The notes under the pieces were generated by a model that was not told where the DNA came from, did no database searches, and saw only the letters and a list, made by a program, of their open reading frames with translations. The translations under genes were made by a program, and so were the position numbers. From positions 1-64,000 of the forward strand of contig JAFMCL010000009.1 in assembly GCA_017857815.1 (NCBI GenBank): a stretch of 64,000 nucleotides of DNA, read 5' to 3'. Origin of the DNA: Flavobacteriaceae bacterium. Its GTDB lineage: Bacteria > Bacteroidota > Bacteroidia > Flavobacteriales > Flavobacteriaceae. Shown in pieces: positions 28,773-38,848 of this stretch (position 1 is its first letter; the number at the start of each line of letters is the position of its first letter).

Positions 28773-30296
28773 TTAATGTTTAAAATGACGTGTTCCTGTC
28801 AACACCATTGATAATTTGTTTTCGTTACAAAAATCAATTGAAAGATGATCTTTAATTGAACCACCTGGCTGTAAAACAGATCTTATTCCAGCGTTGTATG
28901 CGATTTCGACACAATCCGGAAAAGGGAAAAAAGCATCACTTGCCATGACCGAATCATTAAGGTCAAACTTGAAATGAATCGCCTTTTCAATCGAATGATT
29001 TAAGGCGTCTACACGTGAAGTTTGTCCAGTTCCTGAAGCCAATAGCTGCTTGTTTTTGACCAATACAATTGTGTTTGATTTCGTGTGTTTACATATTTTA
29101 GAGGCAAAAAGAAGGTCATCGATTTGATCCTGTGAAGGTTTAAGTTCAGTAATCATGTTCAAATCATTAACTGCATCTGTTTTATTGTCCCTTTCTTGCT
29201 GTAGCACACCATTTAAACAGCTTCTAAAGGTCGAGGAAGGCAATTCAGTTCCTTTCTGAATGAGTAAAATACGATTCTTTTTTTGTTTGAGGATACTTAG
29301 GGCATCATCGCTAAAGGAAGGCGCAATTACTACTTCACAGAACAGTGAATGAATTTCGGTAGCCGTTTCAGTGTCAATTTCTTTGTTAGCAATCAATACT
29401 CCTCCAAAAGCAGATACAGGATCACCGGCTAAGGCGTCAACATAAGCTTGTTTTAGGGTTTTCCTTTGAGCAAATCCACAAGCATTGTTATGTTTTAAGA
29501 TCGCAAAAGTGGGATCTTCATCATAGAATTCAACAATTAAATTAACGGCAGCATCAATGTCAAGAAGATTGTTGTAGGAAATTTCTTTTCCGTGAACTTG
29601 CTCCAGTAAGTCCCCCAAAGGTCCAAAAAAGTAACCCTCCTGATGAGGATTCTCCCCATAGCGCAATCGTTTAGATTCTTTAATACTTAATTTAAGAACC
29701 GTTTTTTCTTCGTTAAAATAATTGAAAATCGCTGAATCATAGTGAGAAGAAGTTTGGAACGCTTTGGTAGAAAAATATTTTCTATCGCTCAGTTCTAGAC
29801 TTCCATCTTTTGTCGTTATTAAATTTAAAAACTCATCATAATCATTCTTGTCAGAAACACAGATTACATCTTTAAAGTTTTTTGCAGCTGCACGAATTAA
29901 AGCAATTCCTCCGATATCAATTTTCTCTACAATATCCTCTTCCGATGCCCCAGTAGCTACTGTGTCTTCAAAAGGATAGAGGTCAACAATTACAAGATCA
30001 ATTTGAGGAATCTCATAAGCCTCAAGAGCTTCAATATCCTTGGGTTCTTCCTGTCGGTTAAGAATTCCACCAAATATTTTAGGATGAAGTGTTTTCACTC
30101 TTCCTCCTAGAATTGAAGGATAGCCCGTTACATCTTCTACAGCCACAACGTCATATCCCAAATCACGGATGAAACTTTCGGTTCCTCCTGTCGAATAAAA
30201 CGTTACTCCCATTTTATTCAATTCATGAATAATTGGTGCCAATCCAGTTTTATCAAAAACAGAGATTAGTGCGGAAGAAATTTTCTTTTGGCTCAT
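28773..30296 (-). CDS. purH: Bifunctional AICAR transformylase/IMP cyclohydrolase
   Basis: A 507-residue enzyme for the last two steps of de novo IMP synthesis. The N-terminal MGS-like cyclohydrolase domain (about residues 1-190) starts with ALISVFDKTGL and contains STGGTESFI and LGGRVKTLHPKIFGG. The C-terminal transformylase domain has FAILKHNNACGFA, with the catalytic lysine-histidine pair, near residue 265, and ends with the family-typical PGGSIKDHLSIDFCNE region. It is upstream of mreB by 24 bases, so purine synthesis and cell shape genes may share transcripts. Confidence 0.96.
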   Translation of the reverse strand: MSQKKISSALISVFDKTGLAPIIHELNKMGVTFYSTGGTESFIRDLGYDVVAVEDVTGYPSILGGRVKTLHPKIFGGILNRQEEPKDIEALEAYEIPQIDLVIVDLYPFEDTVATGASEEDIVEKIDIGGIALIRAAAKNFKDVICVSDKNDYDEFLNLITTKDGSLELSDRKYFSTKAFQTSSHYDSAIFNYFNEEKTVLKLSIKESKRLRYGENPHQEGYFFGPLGDLLEQVHGKEISYNNLLDIDAAVNLIVEFYDEDPTFAILKHNNACGFAQRKTLKQAYVDALAGDPVSAFGGVLIANKEIDTETATEIHSLFCEVVIAPSFSDDALSILKQKKNRILLIQKGTELPSSTFRSCLNGVLQQERDNKTDAVNDLNMITELKPSQDQIDDLLFASKICKHTKSNTIVLVKNKQLLASGTGQTSRVDALNHSIEKAIHFKFDLNDSVMASDAFFPFPDCVEIAYNAGIRSVLQPGGSIKDHLSIDFCNENKLSMVLTGTRHFKH

Positions 30297-30379
30297 AATT
30301 TTACTTTATTTTTTTCTTAGCCTCTACTGAGGATAAATTATTTGAAAAACGGATGCATCTAGAATAATTGAAAGATGAC

Positions 30380-30396
30380 ATATGGACGAACCATAT
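30380..30396. promoter_or_regulatory. Inverted repeat in the purH / HMA-protein divergent region
   Basis: ATATGG and CCATAT flank a 5-base spacer (ACGAA), giving a 17-base perfect inverted repeat in the 253-base intergenic region between two divergent genes. It lies 84 bases from the purH start and 154 bases from the HMA/MauE start. It could be an operator for either gene, but no consensus -33/-7 pair is obvious next to it. The rest of the gap is AT-rich with no other feature I can name. Confidence 0.35.
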
Positions 30397-30549
30397 TTGT
30401 TAGATTAAAATCATTAAAAAATTAATAGCTTTTAAGTACTTTAGCTAAATATAGCTCGAATGTTGTTTTAGCAAAAATATTAAAAAACATCAAAGAGAAT
30501 CTATCTTTTTTATTAATATTTTAATTCGTCCAATTTCAATTCAATTCAA

Positions 30550-31263
30550 ATGAATCAAAGATTAAAAATAAGTGGGATGACTTGCGGAAATTGCAAAAGT
30601 AGCGTCCTTGAAAAGCTGTCTTTTTTTAAAGAAATTAATGTAGCCAAAATTGATTTAAGCTCAGGTATTACGGATTTAGAAGTGACTCAAAAAATATCCT
30701 TAAACTTAATTAACGAGCAACTAAATCCAAAATATAAAGCCGAAAAGGTCATTGAAAGCAAAAGTTTTGATAGCGGTACTGAATTTTCTGAATCCAAATG
30801 GAGACTGTTGTTTCCTTTGTTTTTGATTTTTGGTTACCTTATCGCTGGAACCTTTTATCTTCAAAAAGAATTATTAACCATCGAAGGATTCATGTATGAT
30901 TTTATGGGTTTGTTTTTTATCGTTTTTAGTTTTTTCAAGTTCCTTGATTACAATGGATTTCCAGCATCTTTTGCCCAATACGACCCTTTGGCAAAAAAAA
31001 GTCTTCTGTATGCCAAAGTTTATCCATTTTTAGAAGCAGTACTTGGGGTCCTTTTTTTAATGCGCTGGAAATTAGACATCGCCTTGTGGGTTACGTTGAT
31101 TGTATTGTCGATCACTACTATTGGCGTTTTACTTTCTTTATTAAACAAAAATAAAATTACATGCGCTTGTCTCGGTACAGCTTTGAAGCTTCCCATGTCT
31201 GAAGCAACTTTAATCGAAAATGTCATTATGTTAATCATGTGCGTTTCAATGTTAATTAACTAA
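30550..31263 (+). CDS. HMA-domain plus MauE/DoxX-like membrane protein
   Basis: A 237-residue fusion. Residues 1-65 are a heavy-metal-associated domain with the metal-binding GMTCGNC (Cys12 and Cys15). Residues about 75-236 hold four membrane helices of the MauE/DoxX redox-associated type, with a CAC motif (ITCACLGTALKLP) near residue 205 between the last two helices. In Bacteroidota such proteins are found with TonB-dependent receptors and small metal chaperones. The likely role is moving or reducing copper or a related metal at the inner membrane (inference). It is followed 28 bases later by the receptor gene. Confidence 0.8.
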   Translation: MNQRLKISGMTCGNCKSSVLEKLSFFKEINVAKIDLSSGITDLEVTQKISLNLINEQLNPKYKAEKVIESKSFDSGTEFSESKWRLLFPLFLIFGYLIAGTFYLQKELLTIEGFMYDFMGLFFIVFSFFKFLDYNGFPASFAQYDPLAKKSLLYAKVYPFLEAVLGVLFLMRWKLDIALWVTLIVLSITTIGVLLSLLNKNKITCACLGTALKLPMSEATLIENVIMLIMCVSMLIN

Positions 31264-31291
31264 TTTTGTTTAAAACGTTGAAAAATAAATC

Positions 31292-33520
31292 ATGAAAATA
31301 CAGGTCGTGATTTTGTGCCTAAGTTGGGTGGTAACTTTTTCGCAGGACAATCTTTCTGGAACAATTAAGTATAAAGAAAATAATAAAATCATCCCTTTAG
31401 CGGGTACAAATCTTTATTGGGAAAACACCTTTAAAGGTACGGTGAGCGATGGGCGGGGTAGGTTTGCCTTAGAAAGAGATTCGAATAGTAATGTATTGAT
31501 AATTAGTCATTTAGGGTTTAAAACAGATACCCTGATCGTGAATTCCAACGAAAGACTTGATCATTTCTTAACTCCAGATGATGAAGACGAATTGGAGGAG
31601 GTTACGCTTATACAACGCAGAAAATCTTTACAGAAATCTTTTATTGAAACACAAAACATCACAAAAGTGAGTAGCGCCGAGTTGCTCAAGGCAGCATGTT
31701 GTAATCTTTCAGAAAGTTTTGAAACCAATCCTGCCATCGATGTAAACTTTTCGGATGCTTTGACAGGAACCAAGCAGATCAAAATGTTAGGACTTTCGAG
31801 TCCCTATTTACTGATTTCTGAAGAAAATATTCCTATGGTTCGGGGGGCTTCTCAGGCCTATGGATTGACATTTACACCAGGAACATGGATCGAAAGTATA
31901 CAAATCAGTAAAGGCGCCGGGAGTGTTACCCATGGATTTGAAAGTATCGCGGGGGAGATTAATACAGCGTTAACAAAACCATTAACAGATGTTCCATTTT
32001 TCCTTAACCTTTTTGGCTCAGCAAACGGTCGATTCGAATTAAATTCCCATTTCAATAGGAAGTTGAGCGATCGTTTACATTTAGGGTTATACCTACACGG
32101 GAATCAAAGGAAGGAAAAGTTTGATAGAAATAAGGATGGTTTTTTGGACCAACCGCTTGCACAGCAGTTCAACATCATGAACCGTTGGCAATATGTTTTT
32201 CCTGAAAAAGGTTGGGTAAGTTTTTTGAGTTGGCGGTGGATGAATGATCAGAAACAAGGCGGGACAGTTAATTTTGAACCCCACTTAGACAGCGGAAAGA
32301 CAACAAATTGGGGGAGCGAAATTAAAACTAACCGATTTGATGCCTCTTTCAAACTGGGTTATGTTTTTCCTGAACTTCCCTATCAAAGTTTTGGTTTTCA
32401 AAGTGCCTATAGTAATCATGACCAAGATTCTTACTATGGACTGCGTATTTATGACATCAATCATAAAAGTTTTTACACCAACATTTTATTTAATTCCATC
32501 ATTGGGAATACACTCAATAAGTTTAAGTCTGGGATTAATTTTGGTCATGATGAATATGATGAACAAGTGAATAATTTTAATTATTTAAGGACAGACCAAA
32601 ATATTGGCGCTTTCTTTGAATTTTCACATGATAATAATGAAAACTTTAGCTGGATAGGAGGGATTAGAATTGATATACACAACAGATTGGGAACTTTTGT
32701 CACCCCCCGATTTCACCTTAAGTATTTGCCCCTCGAAAAACTCGTAATTCGATTATCAACAGGAAGCGGTCGAAAAGCTGCAAACCTATTTGCCGAAAAT
32801 CAAACCTTGTTTGCAACCAATAGAAAAATCAATATAGCCAGTTCGGGAGGTCAGGTCTATGGTTTAAAACCAGAAAAAGCCTGGAATTATGGACTGAGTC
32901 TTAGTAAATCATTTGATATAGGATCCGATGATTTAACGGTTTCAGCCGATTATTATATCACAGATTTTGTTGATCAAGTTGTTGTTGATTGGGAACAATC
33001 AGAGGAGATTTCTTTTTATAATCTAGCTGGGGATAGCAGTGCGAAAAGTTTTCAGCTTGAAGTAGATTTCTCTCATAATCTTTGGAATTTTCGAACAGCC
33101 TACAAGAATTATGATGTTAAATTAGATTATAAAAGTGGATCGTTTCGAAAACCCTTACAAGCAAGAAATCGATTTTTTGCCAACGTAGGTTTTGAGTCTA
33201 ACTTGACAGCTAAAGACCAACAATGGAGATGGGATTTGACATATCATCTGGTTGGAACCCAAAGATTGGTTGAAACGACTAGGGATAAAGCAAATAGCTA
33301 TTCTCCAAATTATTCACTTTGGAATTCACAATTAACCAGAGTTTTTTCTGAAACTTTCGAAGTATATTTGGGTGGAGAAAACATTGGAAACTATAGACAA
33401 ACCAATCCTATTATTGGTGGGGAAAACCCATTTGGACCTGATTTCGATGCCTCACAAGTCTATGCACCCGTCTTTGGAAACATGATATACGCAGGTTTGC
33501 GTTTTAAAATTAATCCATAA
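31292..33520 (+). CDS. TonB-dependent outer-membrane receptor, probable metal uptake
   Basis: A 742-residue receptor: signal peptide (residues 1-17, ending TFSQ), a carboxypeptidase-like regulatory domain (about 20-95, with LSGTIKYKENNKIIPLAGTNLYW), a plug domain (about 110-230, with GTKQIKMLGLSSPYLLISEE and KGAGSVTHGFESIAGEINT), and a 22-strand barrel ending in the aromatic-alternating NMIYAGLRFKINP. A cysteine pair, Cys136-Cys137, at the start of the plug (KAACCNLSES) suggests metal contact. No SusD partner follows, so this is not a polysaccharide-utilisation receptor. Its two flanking HMA proteins point to a metal or metal complex as substrate. Confidence 0.88.
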   Translation: MKIQVVILCLSWVVTFSQDNLSGTIKYKENNKIIPLAGTNLYWENTFKGTVSDGRGRFALERDSNSNVLIISHLGFKTDTLIVNSNERLDHFLTPDDEDELEEVTLIQRRKSLQKSFIETQNITKVSSAELLKAACCNLSESFETNPAIDVNFSDALTGTKQIKMLGLSSPYLLISEENIPMVRGASQAYGLTFTPGTWIESIQISKGAGSVTHGFESIAGEINTALTKPLTDVPFFLNLFGSANGRFELNSHFNRKLSDRLHLGLYLHGNQRKEKFDRNKDGFLDQPLAQQFNIMNRWQYVFPEKGWVSFLSWRWMNDQKQGGTVNFEPHLDSGKTTNWGSEIKTNRFDASFKLGYVFPELPYQSFGFQSAYSNHDQDSYYGLRIYDINHKSFYTNILFNSIIGNTLNKFKSGINFGHDEYDEQVNNFNYLRTDQNIGAFFEFSHDNNENFSWIGGIRIDIHNRLGTFVTPRFHLKYLPLEKLVIRLSTGSGRKAANLFAENQTLFATNRKINIASSGGQVYGLKPEKAWNYGLSLSKSFDIGSDDLTVSADYYITDFVDQVVVDWEQSEEISFYNLAGDSSAKSFQLEVDFSHNLWNFRTAYKNYDVKLDYKSGSFRKPLQARNRFFANVGFESNLTAKDQQWRWDLTYHLVGTQRLVETTRDKANSYSPNYSLWNSQLTRVFSETFEVYLGGENIGNYRQTNPIIGGENPFGPDFDASQVYAPVFGNMIYAGLRFKINP

Positions 33521-33537
33521 TCATTAAAATTATATTT

Positions 33538-33876
33538 ATGAAAAAATTATTTTTAATCTTAATGCTACTTCCCTTGGGAATAAATGCACAAGAGAAACCA
33601 AAAAAAAACGCCAAAACCAAATTTATAGTTGTTGGAAATTGTGATGCTTGTCAAAAAAGAATTGAAAAAGCAGCCCTTTCAGTCAAAGGGGTTAAAATGG
33701 CAAAATGGGACATTCCTTCCAATGTAATTTCTATAATTTATGATCAAAGAAAAGCTCATATAGACAGTATTCATAAATCAATTTCAGCAATTGGACATGA
33801 TACGGAAAAGAGTATTTCTCCGCTTGCAGTCTATAATGCATTGCCTCTGTGTTGTCAGTACATTAGAAAAGAATAG
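33538..33876 (+). CDS. Exported HMA-type metal-binding protein
   Basis: A 112-residue protein with a signal peptide (residues 1-18, ending NAQ) and a single heavy-metal-associated domain whose motif is GNCDAC (Cys35 and Cys38). The C-terminus has a further cysteine pair (LPLCCQYIRK) that could complete a metal site or form a disulfide. Being exported, it would carry metal in the periplasm between the receptor, encoded 17 bases upstream, and the inner-membrane HMA/MauE protein. It is last in the three-gene unit and is followed by a strong bidirectional terminator. Confidence 0.85.
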   Translation: MKKLFLILMLLPLGINAQEKPKKNAKTKFIVVGNCDACQKRIEKAALSVKGVKMAKWDIPSNVISIIYDQRKAHIDSIHKSISAIGHDTEKSISPLAVYNALPLCCQYIRKE

Positions 33877-33886
33877 ACATAAAAAA

Positions 33887-33917
33887 ACCCTGCTTTGTTA
33901 AAAGCAGGGTTTTTTTT
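33887..33917. terminator. Bidirectional intrinsic terminator between the metal operon and groEL
   Basis: ACCCTGCTTT (33887-33896) pairs with AAAGCAGGGT (33901-33910) around GTTA. A run of T follows on the plus strand (to 33917), and a run of A precedes (33881-33887), giving a T-run on the minus strand. It serves both convergent units. Confidence 0.92.
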
Positions 33918-33932
33918 AATATTAAAATGGAA

Positions 33933-35585
<1,653 letters not shown>

Positions 35586-35864
35586 TTAAACAATAGCGAG
35601 AATATCGGCTTCTCTCATAATTAAATAATCGTTTCCTTCATGCTGTAGTTCAGTTCCAGAATACTTCCCATATAAAACGTTGTCTCCAACTTTTACGGTT
35701 ACAGGATTTTTTTTAGTTCCAGGTCCAACAGCGACAACAACTCCTCTTTGAGGCTTCTCTTTTGCGGTATCAGGGATGATTATACCCGAAGAAGTTTTTG
35801 TTTCTGCAGCAGCAGATTCAATTAAAATTCTATCCGCAAGCGGTTGAATATTTAGTTTACTCAT
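35586..35864 (-). CDS. groES: Co-chaperonin GroES
   Basis: A 92-residue co-chaperonin that caps the GroEL ring. The start at 35864 ([16 protein letters not shown]) matches the family. The longer in-frame opening to 35933 would run through the promoter region and code for unrelated residues. The mobile loop is [14 protein letters not shown], and the roof and C-terminal segments ([14 protein letters not shown]) are normal. Expression is probably controlled by the element at 35913-35985. Confidence 0.97.
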   Translation of the reverse strand: MSKLNIQPLADRILIESAAAETKTSSGIIIPDTAKEKPQRGVVVAVGPGTKKNPVTVKVGDNVLYGKYSGTELQHEGNDYLIMREADILAIV

Positions 35865-35912
35865 TTGATTAATTTTTTTATTTAATATAAATTTATTAGT
35901 TGAACATAAAAT

Positions 35913-35985
35913 TCCACAAATCGTGCCACCCAATTATTGTGTGACAAATTGATGTTTTAATTGACACAGAACTGACAGCATGACA
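35913..35985 (-). promoter_or_regulatory. groESL control region: sigma-54-like element and four TGTCA pentamers
   Basis: Minus strand, 5' to 3': TGTCA pentamers at 35985-35981, 35977-35973, 35966-35962 and 35946-35942, then GTGGCACG-ATTT-GTGGA (35929-35913). The last element resembles the sigma-54 -24/-12 pattern (TTGGCACR-N4-TTGCW) with three mismatches, one of them in the -12 GC. It lies 48 bases before the groES start. No CIRCE repeat (TTAGCACTC-N9-GAGTGCTAA) is present. The TGTCA cluster could be an activator site. Assignment is from pattern only. Confidence 0.5.
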
Positions 35986-35992
35986 TAAGTTG

Positions 35993-36325
35993 CTATTGCT
36001 CAGGTGGTGCCGCTGGTATTTCAGGAATTGCTTCAGGAATAACTTCTTCAATTGCATTGTCTTGAATCAACCGAGAATCGGCAGGCGTGTTGTCAGAAGT
36101 TAGAGAGATGTTCGAAAGTAAGATAAGAACCAATAAAAGTGTGGCTAAAATCCAAGTACTCCGATCTAGAAAATCAGAGGTTTTTTGGACACCACCCATT
36201 TGTTGTGCTCCAGCTCCAAAAGAAGAAGAGAGTCCTCCACCTTTAGGGTTTTGAACCATTACTACTAGTATTAGTAAAAAACAAACGAAAATTATTAATC
36301 CAATAAATATTGAAAAAGTGCTCAT
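35993..36325 (-). CDS. secG: Protein translocase subunit SecG
   Basis: A 110-residue SecG that assists SecYE in protein export. Two membrane helices (about residues 4-24 and 57-77) flank the conserved segment MVQNPKGGGLSSSFG and the QKTSDFLDRSTW stretch. The C-terminal tail is acidic and proline-rich (PEAIPEIPAAPPEQ), longer than the E. coli tail. It is the last gene of a run beginning at miaB and lies 9 bases after the TPR-like gene. The groES control region begins immediately downstream. Confidence 0.94.
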   Translation of the reverse strand: MSTFSIFIGLIIFVCFLLILVVMVQNPKGGGLSSSFGAGAQQMGGVQKTSDFLDRSTWILATLLLVLILLSNISLTSDNTPADSRLIQDNAIEEVIPEAIPEIPAAPPEQ

Positions 36326-36334
36326 ATCAAGTTG

Positions 36335-37066
36335 TTATTGTTTTTGCAAACGTTTTATTTCTTTTATTTGCCCTGCAAAGAAAACATTTTTTTTCGGATA
36401 TTTCAAACTTAATATTTTGTAGGCCCTTATTGCTTTTCCGTATTTTTTTTGTTTGACAAAAACCTTGGCTAAGGTTTCGGTCATCAACTCTTCCGGTTGG
36501 TATATATTTTCAACTTCTATGGGTGAACTTTCTGTTTTTCCAACGGGAGAGATTTTTGGGTCATTTTCAATAAAACGGTCAATTATAGAGAGCTTGTCAC
36601 TCAATGGGCTTTTTTCAATCGTTGTCTGAATTCCCTTTTCCTCAGTAAAGATTATCCAGTCCGTAAAACTCAATTCAATTTCAGCGCTTTTTATTTTTTC
36701 AATTTTAACTTCAGCTTCGATTACCGCCTCTTTTTTGACAACAGGTTTCACCGTTTTCGTTTTTGTAGGAACAGCTTTTTGTTTGGCTGTTTTCAATTTA
36801 ATTGGTTTAGCCTTAAGCTTAATCGGGCTTTCGATAGCAATTTTTAATACGCTTCTGTTGCTTGACAGTATGGCTGTTTTATTCAAAACTTTTTGGTAGT
36901 CCTGATCTTCCCTGAATTTAAGCGCCTTTGCATAAAACACATGAGAGGATTGGAAATAGGGGAACTCTTCTGTTACGTTTTTTAGATCAGTTAAGGTTTG
37001 ATCATTGAGAGGATCAAAATTATTGATGGTTTTAAAAAAGTCTACTTCCTTTACCATACTTACCAT
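36335..37066 (-). CDS. Flavobacterial cytosolic TPR-like protein of unknown function
   Basis: A 243-residue protein without a signal peptide. The N-terminal third is helical, the middle is a lysine/valine-rich low-complexity linker (KLKTAKQKAVPTKTKTVKPV), and the C-terminal part has a TPR-like hairpin (LAKVFVKQKKYGKAIRAYKI). I do not recognise a defined function. Two starts are possible: 37066, which overlaps the lptE stop by 7 bases, and 37057, which does not overlap. It sits between lptE and secG, so an envelope or secretion link is suggested only by position. Confidence 0.7.
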   Translation of the reverse strand: MVSMVKEVDFFKTINNFDPLNDQTLTDLKNVTEEFPYFQSSHVFYAKALKFREDQDYQKVLNKTAILSSNRSVLKIAIESPIKLKAKPIKLKTAKQKAVPTKTKTVKPVVKKEAVIEAEVKIEKIKSAEIELSFTDWIIFTEEKGIQTTIEKSPLSDKLSIIDRFIENDPKISPVGKTESSPIEVENIYQPEELMTETLAKVFVKQKKYGKAIRAYKILSLKYPKKNVFFAGQIKEIKRLQKQ

Positions 37067-37581
37067 TTAGCGAGTGTTGCATTGAAAATATTTTGAGTCA
37101 AACGCTCGAAAATTTCATCGTGAGCAGCTCCTTTAATGTCATATAACTGTTGTTCTGCTGGAAAATCATAAAAGAATGAGAAACGACTTTCAAAGTCGTC
37201 TTCCTCATTATTTATATTGGTATAGCGCAGATTTACGGTAACTGTCAACCTGTTTTGAGCAGCAGTTAAATTGGCAGTTGAGGTCATTGGAGTAACGCTG
37301 TATTCAACAATTTCTCCTTCATAGACTAAGTCTCCATTAGACGAAACCAGATTCAAATTGGTTTGATTTAATATAAGATCTTGAAGTTCTAATGTAAAAT
37401 CTCGATCTACTCCTGGTTCAACCGTAGACCCAGGTCTACTCCCAGCTTGATTTTCAAAAAAATTTACTTGAAAAGAATTTGCTCCTGCTGGTATAGAGGC
37501 TCCGGTAAAAGAATAGATACCACAGCCAAAAGTGAAGACCAGCACAAGTAAGTAAATAAATGGATTTTTAATATTATTCAT
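37060..37581 (-). CDS. lptE: LPS-assembly lipoprotein LptE
   Basis: A 173-residue lipoprotein matching the Bacteroidota LptE family. The hydrophobic leader ends with FTFGCGIYSFTGASI, whose Cys is the lipidation site, and the following IPAGANSFQVNFFENQA and RDFTLELQDLILNQTNLNLV segments are typical. LptE plugs the LptD barrel that inserts LPS in the outer membrane. The gene overlaps the sigma-54 activator by 8 bases and the next gene by 7 bases. LptC is encoded about 32 kb away in another operon. Confidence 0.9.
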   Translation of the reverse strand: MNNIKNPFIYLLVLVFTFGCGIYSFTGASIPAGANSFQVNFFENQAGSRPGSTVEPGVDRDFTLELQDLILNQTNLNLVSSNGDLVYEGEIVEYSVTPMTSTANLTAAQNRLTVTVNLRYTNINNEEDDFESRFSFFYDFPAEQQLYDIKGAAHDEIFERLTQNIFNATLAKW

Positions 37582-38842
37582 CTTCTAAGTCTTGAAGGTC
37601 AAATTGTTTGATTTTACGATAAAGCGTTCTTTCTGAAATCCCTAATTCTTTGGCAGCAATTTTTCTTTTTCCATTGCTTCTTTTCAAAGATTTCTTGATC
37701 ATTTCAATTTCTTTTTCTAATAAAGATAGAGGTTCTTCTTCAATGACAGTTTCGGCAAACTCGTAACTGTTAGTGCCAGAATTTTCTTCATAATTATAAG
37801 AATTATTTTTTTCAGCAGGGATTACTTCTAAAGATTTTTCTAGAGTATCTTTTTCGTTCCCGTATATTTTTTTTATTAAATCCAGATTTTTTTCTTGGAC
37901 TGAGGAATGGTTTTCGTTTTCCATGAGTTCCAAGGTTAATTTTTTTAAATCATTGAGATCGCTCTTCATATCGAACAACACCTTATAAAGAATCTCTCTC
38001 TCTGAAGAGAAATCAGCGTCTTTACTTTCGCTCTTGATAACAGCAGGGAGCTGAGATCCTAGTTCTGGTAAATAGTTTCTTAAAATTGCTGGGTTTAAAT
38101 CTCTTTCTTTTTCGAGTACAGAGATTTGTTCAGCGATATTTCTAAGTTGACGAATATTTCCACCCCAACGGTATTGGGAGAGCATGTTTTGAGCATCCTC
38201 ATCTAATCTAACCGTGGGCATTTTATATTTTTGAGCAAAATCTGCCGCAAATTTTCTAAAAAGTAGTGGAATGTCATCTTTTCTTTCTCTAAGTGGTGGT
38301 AAGTTTATTTCCACGGTACTTAGTCGATAGTATAAATCTTCTCTAAACTTCCCTTTTTGAATCGCATCTCCCATTTTTACATTGGTAGCTGCTACAATTC
38401 TAACATCGGTTTTAAGAATGCTAGAAGACCCTACTTTCATGTATTCTCCATTCTCAAGAATTCGCAGTAACCGCACCTGAGTTGGCAAAGGAAGTTCACC
38501 AACTTCATCTAGAAAAATTGTACCTCCATCAGCAACTTCAAAATAACCACTTCTGCTGCTGGTGGCTCCTGTAAAAGCTCCTTTTTCGTGTCCAAACAAC
38601 TCACTGTCAATCGTTCCTTCTGGAATTGCTCCACAATTTACTGCAATGTACTTTGCGTGCTTTCGTGGAGAGAATTGATGAATGATTTTAGGGATATTTT
38701 CCTTTCCTACTCCACTTTCTCCAGTAACCAATACGGTAATTTCAGTAGCAGCTACCTGCAATGATTTTTCCAGTGCGCGATTGAGCCCAAAATGGTTTCC
38801 AATAATTCCGAATCGTTGTTTTATGTTTTGAATAGATTCCAT
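37574..38842 (-). CDS. Sigma-54-dependent transcriptional activator (AAA+), no receiver domain
   Basis: A 422-residue bacterial enhancer-binding protein. The AAA+ domain starts almost at the N-terminus. Walker A is GESGVGKE (41-48), the sigma-54 contact loop is GAFTGA (88-93), Walker B is in GTIFLDEVGELP near 110, and the arginine-finger region lies near FREDLYYRLSTVEI. The C-terminal Fis-type HTH is RKIAAKELGISERTLYRKI (about 392-410), preceded by a linker of about 120 residues. There is no N-terminal receiver, GAF or PAS domain, so its activity may be set by level or partner. It lies 6 bases after miaB and overlaps lptE. See the groES control region for a possible target. Confidence 0.92.
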   Translation of the reverse strand: MESIQNIKQRFGIIGNHFGLNRALEKSLQVAATEITVLVTGESGVGKENIPKIIHQFSPRKHAKYIAVNCGAIPEGTIDSELFGHEKGAFTGATSSRSGYFEVADGGTIFLDEVGELPLPTQVRLLRILENGEYMKVGSSSILKTDVRIVAATNVKMGDAIQKGKFREDLYYRLSTVEINLPPLRERKDDIPLLFRKFAADFAQKYKMPTVRLDEDAQNMLSQYRWGGNIRQLRNIAEQISVLEKERDLNPAILRNYLPELGSQLPAVIKSESKDADFSSEREILYKVLFDMKSDLNDLKKLTLELMENENHSSVQEKNLDLIKKIYGNEKDTLEKSLEVIPAEKNNSYNYEENSGTNSYEFAETVIEEEPLSLLEKEIEMIKKSLKRSNGKRKIAAKELGISERTLYRKIKQFDLQDLEDE

Positions 38843-38848
38843 GATTTC

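Noticed and set aside
35865-35933. Longer N-terminus for GroES (in-frame upstream start)
   Set aside because: It adds 23 residues unlike any GroES and would run through the control region. The 92-residue form matches the family.
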